The notes: a model not told the origin generated them from the letters alone. A DNA stretch of 64,000 nt from Novipirellula aureliae (GCF_007860185.1 NZ_SJPY01000002.1:339675-403674); one strand, 5' to 3'; shown: positions 1 to 9,760, numbered from the stretch's first letter. Program-made: numbers and translations.

Positions 1-3000
1 GAGTCGAGTGAAGCCGCAATCGCTGTCTATGCCGATGCTGCCAATTTCCAAACCAATGGAGCGATCGAGCTGGCGATAGAGAGTTGGAAGAAGTTCTTAG
101 CCGACTATCCGAACGATCCGATGGCGTCAAAAGCGGCCCACTACTTGGGGGTCTGCTACATGCAGCAGGAAGAACCCGACTACGCTGCCGCAGCGGCTTC
201 CTTCGGCAAAGCACTGGCAGATTCGGATTATGATCTCCGTGAAGAGAGTTTGGCGAACCAAGGTTGGTGTCTGTACTCGGCCGCTGGGGAAGCTCCGAGC
301 CGCGACGCAGCGAAGCTGAAAGAGACGATAGAGTCGTTCTCTCAATTGCGATCGGAGTTCCCGAAGAGCCAGTTTCTTGACCGATCGTTGTTCTACAGTG
401 GCGAGGCCGCCTACGGGCTCGGTAATCCGAAACAAGCGATCGAGCTTTACAACGAGCTATTGGCACTTCCCGACGCCAAAGAATCTCCGCTGCGATGTGA
501 TGCGCTGTACGCACGCGGTGTCGCCTATGAAGAACTCGACCAATTCGACCATGCGGTTTCTTCTTTTCTTCAGCTGCTTAGCACCTGTGATAGGAACGAG
601 CTGATTACCGACGTTCGCTTGCGTCTCGGTGACACAGCGATCATGCGCAAGGATTACGATGAGGCGATCACACAATTCGATCAAGCCTTTACAGTCGCCG
701 AGAACGATGACGACAAATCGTACGCGCTTTTTCGACAAGCCTACGCTTTAGTGCAAGCCGATCGATCCGGTGAAGCCGCTGAAAAGTATGAGCAACTCTT
801 GAAAGAGTATCCCAATTCTGCCAACGCCGCGGCGGCAACGTTGGCGTCCGCCCAAAGCACCTATCGAAGTGGTGATGCGGATGAAGCAGCAAAGCGTTTC
901 GAGCGGGTCTTGGAATTAAATCTTCCCGAAGCGTCGACCGAGGCCGCCCATTGGTTGTCAAGAATCTACTTGAGCAAGAACGATCCTGAGACGGCGCAAC
1001 AGATTGTCCGTCGCCAACTCGCGCAGCTGAAGCAACAGGCACCGGGAGCGGGAGGCCCGTTCGAATTGGAACTGAAACTCGATTTGGCCGAAGCCTTGTC
1101 GATGAACCCCGACACGATCGAACAATCGTTCGCCGAATTTCATGCGGTTTACAAGGCGTCGCCCGATGGCCCCACCGCCCCGCGAGCCCTTTACAACTCG
1201 GCATTCTCATCACTGCAATTGAACAGGCCCGAGCAAGCGATCGAAATGGCAGCGGAATTCATTGACCGATTCCCCGACGATATGTTGGCACCCGACGTCC
1301 GGTTCATTCAGGCGGAAGGCTTGTTTTTCACGCAAAAATACGACCAAGCGGCCGCGATCTACCAAGCACTTTTGATCGCGAAGGATCTCGGTGACGAGTT
1401 CCAACGACCACTGTGGGTGCTGCGAGCGGCAGCGGCTCTCAACGCCGATGGCGAACTCGATCAATCGATCGAACTGCTTCGAAAGGAAACGCCAAAATTG
1501 CCTCAGCCGGACCAACGGGCAGAAGCGCAAATGATGCTCGGCCAAGCCTTGATGGCGTCCGAAAAGTACGTCGAGGCTGGCGCTGCGTTCAAGGCCTGCC
1601 ACACGGCAGCTCCTGATTGGCCCCGTGCCGATGAGGCGTTACTGCTAGCGGGACAGTCGTTTTTTCTGGCCGGACAAAAGCAACAGGCACAAACGATTTG
1701 GCGACAAATCATCGACGCTCAGCCCGATGGACGGATGGCTGACCAAAGCCGCTACAAGTTGGCTCAGATCGCTGCGAATCAGGGCGATCCCCAAACGGCG
1801 ATCGAGCTTTACGACAAAATCATCGCCTCCAAAGCAGACCCTGGCTTGATGCCCTACGCATTCTATTCCCGTGCCCTTTTACAGATGGACGAGGCCGAAT
1901 ACCAACAAGCGATCGATTCTCTCGACACCCTGCTCAGCCAATATGAACAGCATCCAATTCGGGGCGAAGCGCTGCTGGCACGCGGCATGAGCTATCGGAA
2001 CCTCAATCAATTGGATCCAGCACGTAGCGACCTAGAGGACTATTTGGCGCTGCAGCCAACGGGAGTTGATTTGGGGCACGGCTTGTACGAATTAGCTCTC
2101 GTCGACCAAAAACAAAACAAACCTCTGCAAGCGGCCGAACGGCTCAATCGAATCGTTGAGCAAGTCCCCGACTATCCGTCAATTGACAAGGTGCTCTATG
2201 AGCTCGGTTGGTCTTACCGGGAATCCGAACAGAACGAAGCCGCCGTAGACATTTTCACCCGGTTGGTCGACCAATCGTCAGACAATTCGTTGACCAGTGA
2301 AGCGGCTTACTATCTCGGACAAAGCTATTACGAGTCAAAGGATTGGCAACAAGCGGCGAAATATTTTGCCTCGGCAGCCGAGAAATCGGAGGAAGCAGAG
2401 CTTTCCGAGAAATCGCTCTATCGGCTTGGTTGGTCTTGGTTCAAAGCCAACGACTTGGCGGCTGCGGAATCGGCGTTTGCAAAACAAGCAGCAAAACATC
2501 CCGACGGCGCCCTGACGCTCGATGCCCTGATGATGGTCGGCGAAAGCCGGTTCAACCGAAACGATTACCAAGCCGCCCTCGAAGCCTATCGGGTAGCTCG
2601 AGAACGTATCGATTCGAATGATGAAACGTCGAAAACGATCCGCGATGCGAATGATCGCCAAGTTCGTGAGTTGATTCTGCTGCACGGAGGACAAAGCGCT
2701 GCTCAATTACAAGAGTGGCAGCAAGCGATCGAGTGGTACGATGAACTTCGATTTCGTTTCCCTTCCACCGCTTACCTGGCACAAGTCTTTTACGAAACCG
2801 GCTTCGCCTACCAACAATTTCAAGACGATGAAAAAGCTCTGCAAATGTACGGTGAGGTTGCCAACAACTATCGAAATGTGGTTGCCGCGCGAGCTCGTTT
2901 TATGATGGGGCAGATCCAATTTGCCAACAAACGCTTCGATTTGGCAATTCCTGAGTTTCAACGTGTGATCTATGGTTTTGGAGCGGAAAAATCCGCGGAG

Positions 3001-3204
3001 CCTATCAAGGATTGGCAAGCCAAGAGCGGTTTCGAAGCGGCCCGCTGCTCGGAGATTTTAGCGCAACAGGCGAGAACCCCCTCAGCGAAGCAGAAGGCGT
3101 TAGGGTTTGCGACGAAGTTTTACGAGTATGTGGTCAGCAAACATCCGAATCATGAGTTGGCCGAAAAGTCACAATCCCGGTTAGAAGCACTTCAAAATAA
3201 GTAA
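1..3204 (+). CDS. Large TPR-repeat protein, 5' end outside the window
   Basis: The frame is open from the first base, so the true start lies before the window and the ATG at 121 is internal. The visible 1,067 residues are nearly all helical pairs of the tetratricopeptide type, with recurring patterns such as AxxYxxLLxxYPxS and LYxxGxAYxxLxQxxxA, giving well over twenty repeats. Such proteins are scaffolds for protein-protein contact, and periplasmic YbgF/BamD-like TPR proteins accompany Tol/Exb systems. The stop codon overlaps the ATG of the ExbB-like gene (TAATG), so the two are probably translationally coupled. I infer an envelope role as partner of the ExbB/ExbD pair. No signal peptide can be judged because the N-terminus is missing. 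Confidence 0.9.
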   Translation, partial: ESSEAAIAVYADAANFQTNGAIELAIESWKKFLADYPNDPMASKAAHYLGVCYMQQEEPDYAAAAASFGKALADSDYDLREESLANQGWCLYSAAGEAPSRDAAKLKETIESFSQLRSEFPKSQFLDRSLFYSGEAAYGLGNPKQAIELYNELLALPDAKESPLRCDALYARGVAYEELDQFDHAVSSFLQLLSTCDRNELITDVRLRLGDTAIMRKDYDEAITQFDQAFTVAENDDDKSYALFRQAYALVQADRSGEAAEKYEQLLKEYPNSANAAAATLASAQSTYRSGDADEAAKRFERVLELNLPEASTEAAHWLSRIYLSKNDPETAQQIVRRQLAQLKQQAPGAGGPFELELKLDLAEALSMNPDTIEQSFAEFHAVYKASPDGPTAPRALYNSAFSSLQLNRPEQAIEMAAEFIDRFPDDMLAPDVRFIQAEGLFFTQKYDQAAAIYQALLIAKDLGDEFQRPLWVLRAAAALNADGELDQSIELLRKETPKLPQPDQRAEAQMMLGQALMASEKYVEAGAAFKACHTAAPDWPRADEALLLAGQSFFLAGQKQQAQTIWRQIIDAQPDGRMADQSRYKLAQIAANQGDPQTAIELYDKIIASKADPGLMPYAFYSRALLQMDEAEYQQAIDSLDTLLSQYEQHPIRGEALLARGMSYRNLNQLDPARSDLEDYLALQPTGVDLGHGLYELALVDQKQNKPLQAAERLNRIVEQVPDYPSIDKVLYELGWSYRESEQNEAAVDIFTRLVDQSSDNSLTSEAAYYLGQSYYESKDWQQAAKYFASAAEKSEEAELSEKSLYRLGWSWFKANDLAAAESAFAKQAAKHPDGALTLDALMMVGESRFNRNDYQAALEAYRVARERIDSNDETSKTIRDANDRQVRELILLHGGQSAAQLQEWQQAIEWYDELRFRFPSTAYLAQVFYETGFAYQQFQDDEKALQMYGEVANNYRNVVAARARFMMGQIQFANKRFDLAIPEFQRVIYGFGAEKSAEPIKDWQAKSGFEAARCSEILAQQARTPSAKQKALGFATKFYEYVVSKHPNHELAEKSQSRLEALQNK

Positions 3205-4346
3205 TGGATAAGATGATTGAAAATCGGGAACGAAATACAGGACTGACAAGAACAGGGCTGACAGCGCTAGACGCAGGTTCCCAGAACGCTCGTGAGTACC
3301 AGGCAATCGCAATGCCCGAAGCTAGCGTCTCCGGCTCACCAAAACGGACGCTTTCATCAAATCCGGGAAAAACGGCCCTGATGATGGGTGTGATACTAGC
3401 TGCGTGTCTTGCGCTAAGCCCTAGAGCCAGTGCACAACCAAATTCAGAGATCCCGTTTAACGAAGCCGATATTCAGGATGTCATGAATGACGGGTCCGAG
3501 GAAGGATCCACGAGTCCGCCGGCTGCGGACGATTCGATGCACATCGATCTGTTGTCCCTGGTCGGCCGCGGTGGTGGCTTCATGATTCCGATCGGGATCA
3601 TGAGTTTATTGGTCGTCGCACTGGCTGTGGAACGAGTGATCTCGCTGACTCGGCGAAAGATCGTACCCAAGAAATTCGTTCGCGAGATCGAAGACATGAT
3701 GGAAACGCCTGCTGCATTTCAGCCCTGCGAGGCCTTTCGCATTTGTGACGATTACCCCTCTCCAGCGTCAAGTGTTGTTCGCGGGATGCTGCTGCGCACG
3801 GGCCAACCGATCGGTGAGATTGAGAATGCTGCTACCGAGATGATCCAACGTGAAGCGGATCGAAATTCCGCTCCGATCCGCTGGTTGCATCTGGCCGCAG
3901 CCGCAACTCCGCTAATGGGACTACTCGGAACCGTTTGGGGAATGATCGTCGCCTTTCACGAATCAACAACGCTAACGGCCGATCGAAGCCGTAGCGAGCA
4001 ACTTTCTGAAGGGATTTATACGGCGTTAGTGACAACGCTGGCCGGATTGATCGTCGCAATCCCAGCTGCGATCTTAGCCCAGTATCTAGAAAATCGCTTG
4101 GCAAAATTGTTTCATCGAGTTGAGGATCTGGCGTTCGAGTTGGCTCCACACATGGCTCGCTTTGTGGGACGCGAACAACTTGATTCAGAAGGAAATCGTC
4201 GCAAAATGCCCCCTCATTCCGCGCCGGCTGATGCGGGCCATGATGGGCGAGGAGGCAACGCAACACCACCTCCGATCGCCGCTGGCAAATCGCCCTCCAA
4301 AGAAAAGTCGAGACCAAACCGTAGTGCGACAAAGGGGGCTTCGTAA
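3204..4346 (+). CDS. MotA/TolQ/ExbB proton-channel family protein
   Basis: Inner-membrane proton-channel subunit of the ExbB/TolQ family, which uses the proton motive force to energise an envelope process. A hydrophobic segment at residues 57-77 ending PRASA looks like a signal peptide, so translation may really begin nearer it. Three further membrane spans lie at about 123-145, 230-252 and 271-293. The family core is clear: LMGLLGTVWGMIVAF before the second span and TLAGLIVAIPAAI in the third. The last 60 residues are a hydrophilic Pro/Lys-rich tail. The start ATG overlaps the stop of the TPR gene and the stop overlaps the ATG of exbD, so the three form one coupled operon. The substrate energised is unknown; no TonB-type protein is evident. 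Confidence 0.9.
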   Translation: MDKMIENRERNTGLTRTGLTALDAGSQNAREYQAIAMPEASVSGSPKRTLSSNPGKTALMMGVILAACLALSPRASAQPNSEIPFNEADIQDVMNDGSEEGSTSPPAADDSMHIDLLSLVGRGGGFMIPIGIMSLLVVALAVERVISLTRRKIVPKKFVREIEDMMETPAAFQPCEAFRICDDYPSPASSVVRGMLLRTGQPIGEIENAATEMIQREADRNSAPIRWLHLAAAATPLMGLLGTVWGMIVAFHESTTLTADRSRSEQLSEGIYTALVTTLAGLIVAIPAAILAQYLENRLAKLFHRVEDLAFELAPHMARFVGREQLDSEGNRRKMPPHSAPADAGHDGRGGNATPPPIAAGKSPSKEKSRPNRSATKGAS

Positions 4347-4789
4347 TGGCTGTCGAAATAAAACGATCGGCGGTCGCCGGCACACTCAGTCTGACGCCGC
4401 TCATCGACGTTGTGTTTCTGTTGCTCATCTTCTTTCTCGTCACCAGCGAGTTTGAAGAACAAGAGCGGCGTTTGGATATTGTCCTACCCACCGCGACAAG
4501 TGCCGTGCCGATGACCAGTAAACCTCGCGAAGTGGTTGTCGATATCGATTCGGAAGGGACCTTGTATCTAGGTGGCGAAGTCACATCGATCGCGAAGCTA
4601 AAAACGTTGCTCGACGCCGCAGTGGCCAGCAACCCAACCAATCAAACCGTTGTCATTCGTGCGGATCAAGCGAGTTCATTTCAGCCCGTCGTTAGCGTCA
4701 TGGATGTTTGCAATCGAACAGGAGTCAGTGATTATTCAGTAACCACAACCGAAGGCCCCGCAGACGCTGACGCGTCCGCCAACCGATAA
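4346..4789 (+). CDS. ExbD/TolR family biopolymer transport protein
   Basis: A 147-residue protein of normal ExbD/TolR length. It has a short cytoplasmic N-terminus, one membrane span at about residues 18-37 carrying the conserved aspartate (LTPLIDVVFLLLIFFLVTS, Asp21), and a periplasmic domain. ExbD pairs with ExbB to form the proton-driven motor, and the Asp in the span is the protonatable residue of the family. The ATG overlaps the stop of the exbB-like gene (TAATG). The next gene begins about 90 bp downstream on the same strand. The periplasmic part, including VVIRADQASSFQPVVSVMD, matches the usual C-terminal fold of the family. Confidence 0.92.
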   Translation: MAVEIKRSAVAGTLSLTPLIDVVFLLLIFFLVTSEFEEQERRLDIVLPTATSAVPMTSKPREVVVDIDSEGTLYLGGEVTSIAKLKTLLDAAVASNPTNQTVVIRADQASSFQPVVSVMDVCNRTGVSDYSVTTTEGPADADASANR

Positions 4790-4877
4790 GTGGTAGCCAA
4801 GCTTTTGCCGATTCCCGTCGCCGACCGGAATCGCCAAAAGGCTGGACTCCAATCACTCCTAAAGGAAAAATCTGAAT

Positions 4878-7694
4878 TTGAATCGTCGAAAAGCCAAATC
4901 GAATCCTCGTTTGAACCGAGAGGGAATACGAATCACCGAGAGGAGTGCGCGTGGCCCGAGGTCAGGCTCGGATCGGTCGGCATGGTTGCTCGATGCATGG
5001 TTGGCGGGCTTGTCGGCGCTCGTGTTGTATCTGATCGTGACCCGCCTTCGCTTCGATGATCCTCGGTGGCTCTACAATGGCTGGACCTATGCGGTTGCGG
5101 TCCCGGTTGTGGCATTGGCATTGGCGGTTGCATTTCACGGTTGGGCGTCTCAATACGTCCAAAAATCGATTCAAATCGGTTTTATGTTCAGTGTCTTTAT
5201 TCATCTGCTACTGCTGTTGTTGGCGGTCAATGTGGTCGTGTTTAACCAGTTTTTCCCAGAAGCTTTTACGGGAGTAAAACCGGAGCGATCACCGATTCGA
5301 AAAACGGTCCCCGAGTATCTTTTTCAAACTCCTGAAGAAACCGCGACGACACCCGACTGGTCTCGTCCGGTCGAGGTGGAAACGACGTCACGTGCGATTC
5401 CGAAGGAGATTCGTCAATTACCTCCGGTTGAAAACTCGGCACCAAAACTGGAGATGCCTCGACCGCCCGAGCCTGACGATCGTCCGATGCAAAAATTTTT
5501 GATGAAACGGAAAGAGGTCCAAGAGGCGCAGCCGAAACCAGCCGATTCGCCAGCGAAACTGGCTCGCCGTAAACGTTCCGAAGAAAGAATGACGTCGCCA
5601 CAAACAGAGCAACTAAGAAGTCCTTCAATCGAGGTTCCGAAGCTTGAGGTCGAAGCGGTCGAAATGGCGACTAGCCGAACTGCCGAACGTCGGTTGACCA
5701 ATGAGACCAAGCGGCAAATGCAAGCCTCGTCGATTTTGCCATCGCGCGCCAATCGGTCGGCTGAGTTCACTCCCACATCGCCAGTACCGATCGTAGCGAA
5801 TGTGCGGGCAACTTCGGAAGCTCTTCCCAAACTTGGCGAAATGGGTCTGACACCACGCCAGCGAGCTCGCATGGAAAGTCGGTCGGTAAAACCGGCTGGC
5901 GCAAGTCCGTCGGCTCAAACGGTTGCCATCGCTCGAATCGATGAGGCCGCCGACCAAATGCTCTCGCCGGTGGACGTGGCGATGCCGCGTCGTGGGGAGA
6001 CACAGGGGGCTCAGCTGAGGCCTGCTGAGTCCAATGAAGGAGTCAGTGCTCCGTCGTTGGAATTATCCCCGGCATCCCCAGGTGACATTCGCCGGCGAGA
6101 CTTGTCTGCGTTGGCAGGTGTTCCGGATGTACGACCCGATGCATCTGAGCAGGCAAGGCCATCGCGACATCCGCGCAACCCGCGTAATGAGCTAATGCCC
6201 GCCGGAACTCCCTCCTTGTCCGAGAGGGTTGCAACGTCGGCGGCAAAACAAAACGCACCTCCAATCGACGAGGTTGCCGAACGCAGCGAGTTCGGCCCCG
6301 AGCGGCGTCGATCGGAGTCGAATATTCCAATGCACCAAGTTGCTCCGGACATCCGTTTGGGGCCAAGCTTGGATGTGCTCTCGCCCGAATCGATTGCAGG
6401 ACTTGCCGAGCGTCCCGACCGATTCGCAGGCGTTGTACCATCGACCCAAATGCCCGATTTGGGCTCGCTAGAAATGACCAATCGGCCTCGCAAACGCCGT
6501 GAAATTGGTGGTCCGGTGACCCCAGCGGGCAGTGAGGTCGCGGCGGTCGAATCGTTCAGCCGCCGCGTCATGCGAACCCAAGGCGGCGCCGCCCCGACCC
6601 CCGCTGGAATGGTCGGACCAGCAACCGAGGAAGCGATTGAACTCGGTTTGACCTATCTAGCGGATACCCAAAATGAGGATGGTAGTTGGTCGCTCGCAGG
6701 TCATGGGCCGGCGGGCCAACGTGAAGAGGTGATGATGCGAAGCGACACCGCCGCAACCGGACTTTGCTTGCTAGCGTTTCAAGGTGCCGGATACACCCAT
6801 CGACAACATCAGTACGCCGATACGGTCAGTCGTGGTTTAAAGTTTCTGCTAGAGAACCAAAAAACAAACGGTGATTTGTATCGCCCCGAGGACCGCTTCA
6901 GCAATCAAAATGTAGCATTCTATAGTCACGGCATTGCGGCATTGGCCCTCTGTGAAGCATACGGAATGACGCAAGATGATGAGTTAAAGGTAGCCGCACA
7001 ACGGTCGCTCGATTATATCGGCAATACTCAACATGCTCGGTTGGGAGGTTGGCGGTACATGGCTCAGGTCAGTAGCGACACCAGCGTATCAGGATGGATG
7101 ATGATGTCACTCAAGAGCGGTGAGTTGTCAGGACTAAATGTGCCCGATGGCGTCTACGCTGGCATCGATCGTTGGCTTGACTATGCGCAGATGAATTCCG
7201 TGCGTGCGGATCGTTATCGCTACGATCCGTTCGCTGCCGACACACCCGCCCAGCGACATGGGCGGGAAGTGACACCGACAATGACCGCCGTCGGTATCTT
7301 CATGCGAATGTACTCCGGTTGGCGGCGTGACAACAAAGACATGCAATCTGCTGCGGAGTATCTCTTAGAACATCCGCCTGAAATGGGATCGCCAGCAACA
7401 AGGCCATCCGATGTACGGTTGTCAAAACGAGACGCCTATTATTGGTACTATGCCACGCAGGTCATGTTTCACATGGGCGGCACGTACTGGGAACGATGGA
7501 ATGCCTACTTGAATCCGTTACTACTGAAAAGCCAGATCAAGTCGGGTGAGAAAGCAGGTAGCTGGGACCCCAAATTCCCGGTCGAAGACCGTTGGAGTCC
7601 CCACGGCGGTCGACTTTATGTGACCACGATGAACCTGCTCAATCTCGAAGTCTACTATCGGCATTTGCCGATCTACGACCAAGTTGCCGAATAG
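4878..7694 (+). CDS. Membrane-anchored protein with C-terminal prenyltransferase/squalene-cyclase-like toroid
   Basis: A 938-residue protein. The start is TTG at 4878, chosen because AGGA lies about 11 bp upstream and stops close the frame before it. Three membrane spans occupy roughly residues 37-57, 72-90 and 99-121. A long Pro/Arg/Glu-rich, low-complexity middle (about 125-580) is probably an extended envelope linker. From about 590 to the end there are alpha-helical repeats of the terpenoid-cyclase/prenyltransferase toroid type (IELGLTYLADTQNEDGSW, GLKFLLENQ, YAGIDRWLDYA). The acidic cyclase motif DxDD is not evident, so a structural or binding role is more likely than cyclisation. It follows TPR-exbB-exbD on the same strand and may be the envelope client of that motor. 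The exact function is unknown. Confidence 0.8.
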   Translation: MNRRKAKSNPRLNREGIRITERSARGPRSGSDRSAWLLDAWLAGLSALVLYLIVTRLRFDDPRWLYNGWTYAVAVPVVALALAVAFHGWASQYVQKSIQIGFMFSVFIHLLLLLLAVNVVVFNQFFPEAFTGVKPERSPIRKTVPEYLFQTPEETATTPDWSRPVEVETTSRAIPKEIRQLPPVENSAPKLEMPRPPEPDDRPMQKFLMKRKEVQEAQPKPADSPAKLARRKRSEERMTSPQTEQLRSPSIEVPKLEVEAVEMATSRTAERRLTNETKRQMQASSILPSRANRSAEFTPTSPVPIVANVRATSEALPKLGEMGLTPRQRARMESRSVKPAGASPSAQTVAIARIDEAADQMLSPVDVAMPRRGETQGAQLRPAESNEGVSAPSLELSPASPGDIRRRDLSALAGVPDVRPDASEQARPSRHPRNPRNELMPAGTPSLSERVATSAAKQNAPPIDEVAERSEFGPERRRSESNIPMHQVAPDIRLGPSLDVLSPESIAGLAERPDRFAGVVPSTQMPDLGSLEMTNRPRKRREIGGPVTPAGSEVAAVESFSRRVMRTQGGAAPTPAGMVGPATEEAIELGLTYLADTQNEDGSWSLAGHGPAGQREEVMMRSDTAATGLCLLAFQGAGYTHRQHQYADTVSRGLKFLLENQKTNGDLYRPEDRFSNQNVAFYSHGIAALALCEAYGMTQDDELKVAAQRSLDYIGNTQHARLGGWRYMAQVSSDTSVSGWMMMSLKSGELSGLNVPDGVYAGIDRWLDYAQMNSVRADRYRYDPFAADTPAQRHGREVTPTMTAVGIFMRMYSGWRRDNKDMQSAAEYLLEHPPEMGSPATRPSDVRLSKRDAYYWYYATQVMFHMGGTYWERWNAYLNPLLLKSQIKSGEKAGSWDPKFPVEDRWSPHGGRLYVTTMNLLNLEVYYRHLPIYDQVAE

Positions 7695-7763
7695 GCTGAA
7701 CGTAGCCGGTCTTCAAGTCGTTTTCTTTCGAAATGAAACAGAGCCGTCGTTATGTTGTCGGCA

Positions 7764-8567
7764 TTATTTTTTGATCTCTGGTTGAAATTTTGGACGAGAG
7801 TGTGAATTGATGAAGGCGGCGATGTCAAAAGCTTCTTGCTCGGTCAGGTCGGCGTCATCGAGCGGCATCGCAACCTTTAACCACGATGCCATCTTGAGCA
7901 CTTTGGCAAGACCGGCGCCGTCATTATAGGATTGTTCGCCCCACACCGGAGGACCTTCGTCCGATCCGCTGCCGTCCTCAAGATGGCAATCCGCACAACG
8001 GTCGGCGTACAGCGACCTTCCATTCGGAATGTCTGGCTCGATCGCGTCGCCATCAAGAAAGGTCAAATGATTCGGCCCAAGCGGAGCGGTTGGGTTCATG
8101 TCAATCGGCGTCTGGCGTGACAGCCACGTGAGATAAGCTGCAATCGCGACTGAAACCTTACTTCCATTGGCCGGACGAGAACCATTTTGACTGCGAAGAA
8201 AACAATTGGCGATTCGTTCCTCCAGCGTGATCACCGCCGATTCGCGTGGCGAATAGGCTGGATAGGCCGCTGCCACTCCAACGAATGAAGCGGCTTGAGG
8301 ATGCTGTCCGGCATCCAAATGACAGGAGGTGCAATTCAACGAGTTGCCGACCAGCGGCTTCGTCATCGGATGCGAACTTGTTTCCCTCACTAACGTCTCC
8401 CCCAAACGAACCATCTCGCCCAACTCGCCCGGCGGATAGCCGCCCGTTTCCCCATCGGAGCCGTCGTCGGTTGCAGTGGTTGCTTTCGGGGTTGCCTCTT
8501 GATTCCACGCCGTGGAACCAATTGCGAGCGTGAATGCACAAACGAATGCTGCTGGGAAAATTTTCAT
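7764..8567 (-). CDS. TsdA-like dihaem cytochrome c (possible thiosulfate dehydrogenase)
   Basis: A secreted 267-residue protein with an N-terminal signal peptide (to about residue 20) and two haem c sites, CTSCH at 79-83 and CADCH at 191-195. The first domain matches the TsdA pattern: after the haem site come LDAGQHPQAASFVGV, YPAYSPR and LEERIANCFLRSQNG. Cys122 in the last stretch aligns with the cysteine that serves as axial haem ligand in TsdA enzymes, which oxidise thiosulfate to tetrathionate. The second domain is an ordinary monohaem cytochrome fold with Met226 or Met234 as possible sixth ligand. It stands alone between a plus-strand operon and a repeat-rich gap. The haem and family assignments are firm; substrate is inferred, and other TsdA/SoxA-like cytochromes remain possible. 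Confidence 0.8.
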   Translation of the reverse strand: MKIFPAAFVCAFTLAIGSTAWNQEATPKATTATDDGSDGETGGYPPGELGEMVRLGETLVRETSSHPMTKPLVGNSLNCTSCHLDAGQHPQAASFVGVAAAYPAYSPRESAVITLEERIANCFLRSQNGSRPANGSKVSVAIAAYLTWLSRQTPIDMNPTAPLGPNHLTFLDGDAIEPDIPNGRSLYADRCADCHLEDGSGSDEGPPVWGEQSYNDGAGLAKVLKMASWLKVAMPLDDADLTEQEAFDIAAFINSHSRPKFQPEIKK

Positions 8568-8966
8568 GGAGCAAGTTTCAAAGTGGAGGTTTCAAGACGG
8601 ATTGGATTGCCATCATCTATTCTGCAATCGCTTTTCCCTGAAGTGAACCGCCACGGTAACCAGAGACGGTAACCAGAGACGGTAACCAGAGATCGATCCC
8701 GAAATCGGCTTCACGCGAATAGAGGTGATGCAGTCGGTTGCAGATCCTGCACTTCTTTGCGTCACGTGTCGCACTCGGCCGTTCCTTCCAACGGGCTTTA
8801 CGAAGCAAGTAGCCAATTGGCACGTTGATTGCGATAGGGCGAAACAAAGATCATCGCGGATCGAAGCCCAGGCGGACTTCGATTCGGTGGATTGTGATCG
8901 GGTTCTGCCACCGCTGCGATAACGCAGAAAAATGGTCTTACCGATCTTCACTGAGGAGACCTCAAC
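8568..8966. other. Intergenic gap without a recognisable gene
   Basis: About 400 bp between the cytochrome gene and a small secreted ORF. The only clear structure is the tandem repeat listed separately at 8653-8691. No tRNA-like fold, conserved ORF or strong terminator was seen. Confidence 0.6.
8653..8691. repeat. Tandem repeat, 3 x 13 bp
   Basis: Three exact head-to-tail copies of ACGGTAACCAGAG in a non-coding gap. This is one of several short tandem duplications in the window, most with units of 13-16 bp. Confidence 0.95.
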
Positions 8967-9149
8967 ATGTCACCAATCTTCCGTTACACCCTGACCGTCG
9001 CATTCTTGGTTGCCGTTCTATCGTCGGCGAGTATCGCTAGCGCTTCGCACATCCGCAATCCCATTGAGCGACGTCAACATGCCGAACGCGGCTTCTTCGT
9101 AAAGGACACCGGCCATCACGTAAGGACGATACACCTATTCCGACGGTAG
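8967..9149 (+). CDS. Small putative secreted protein, 60 residues
   Basis: A short ORF preceded by GAGGAG at 8951-8956, about 10 bp before the ATG, which is unusually strong for this genome. The first 27 residues (MSPIFRYTLTVAFLVAVLSS followed by ASIASAS) look like a signal peptide with an Ala-x-Ser cleavage region. The remaining 33 residues are basic and His-rich with no recognised family. The signal peptide and ribosome binding site support it; the shortness and the lack of a recognised mature domain weigh against. It could also be the remains of a longer gene. Confidence 0.5.
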   Translation: MSPIFRYTLTVAFLVAVLSSASIASASHIRNPIERRQHAERGFFVKDTGHHVRTIHLFRR

Positions 9150-9760
9150 TGGAAAGGAATCGTCGCTCGGTCGTGAAGTGAAAGACGGTCCTAAAGACGC
9201 TCGCAGTCGTCGATCTCGACGGCTGTGCTTTGTCAAAACGAAGAATGAGGGCGAGATTCGGGCATTTGTTTGCATTGGACGCAAGAATGGATCGTGATTC
9301 CACTGAGTGAATTTTGTATAGAGCTGGTTCGCAATCCGCCGTCAACGAAACGGCCTGTCGATTTAATCGTTTAACGCTTAGCCGAAGGCGTCAGCTTTTC
9401 CATAATCGGTCGCCTATGGCTTGGCGTTAAACAATAAGTCGAGTCAAACCGATTAAATCGACAGCCCGCTATCGCCAAAACGGCTAATGAATAATCCAGG
9501 CTAGCCAAACTTGAGGAAACTCAATCCCCAAGCCTGCTCGGATAAACGGGACTGCTTTGTTCCTGTCGCCTACACCGCAGGGTTAAGATGAAGAGTAGGA
9601 TTATGATCAAGGGCAACCGGTCAAGGGCGAAGCCCGTGAACGGCTACGAGAATTTTTCGTGGCTGTGGCTTCTCACCGCAGCTTGCTTGGGGACAGACTC
9701 CCCCAGCCACTCTTTTGCCAAGCCTAAAATCAAACGGTGACAAAGCATCAACGGCAACTT
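9150..9760. other. Intergenic gap with palindromic elements
   Basis: About 610 bp without a convincing gene. It holds the long palindromic repeat at 9351-9504 (separate entry) and an inverted pair, GTGGCTG near 9660 and CAGCCAC near 9706, enclosing GGGGACAGACTCCCC. The latter could act as a terminator for the convergent gene that ends at 9761. Confidence 0.5.
9351..9504. repeat. Long palindromic intergenic repeat, copy 1 (centre inverted)
   Basis: Arms GGCCTGTCGATTTAATCG (9352-9369) and CGATTAAATCGACAGCCC (9450-9467) enclose a second inverted pair, TTTAACGCTTAGCC and GGCTTGGCGTTAAA. The right flank reads ATCGCCAAAACGGCTAATGA. Copies 2 (25438) and 3 (54828) share all these pieces. Here the segment between the arms is reversed relative to the other two copies while the right flank is not. 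Confidence 0.9.

Noticed and set aside
3832..4641. Long minus-strand open frame opposite exbB/exbD
   Set aside because: It lies antisense to two clearly recognised genes, has no family features and follows from codon bias of the real strand.
9351..9504. CRISPR array or tRNA as explanation for the palindromic elements
   Set aside because: There are no regularly spaced direct repeats with variable spacers, and no cloverleaf or TTCRANY-like arm. The structure is a nested inverted repeat found at scattered sites.
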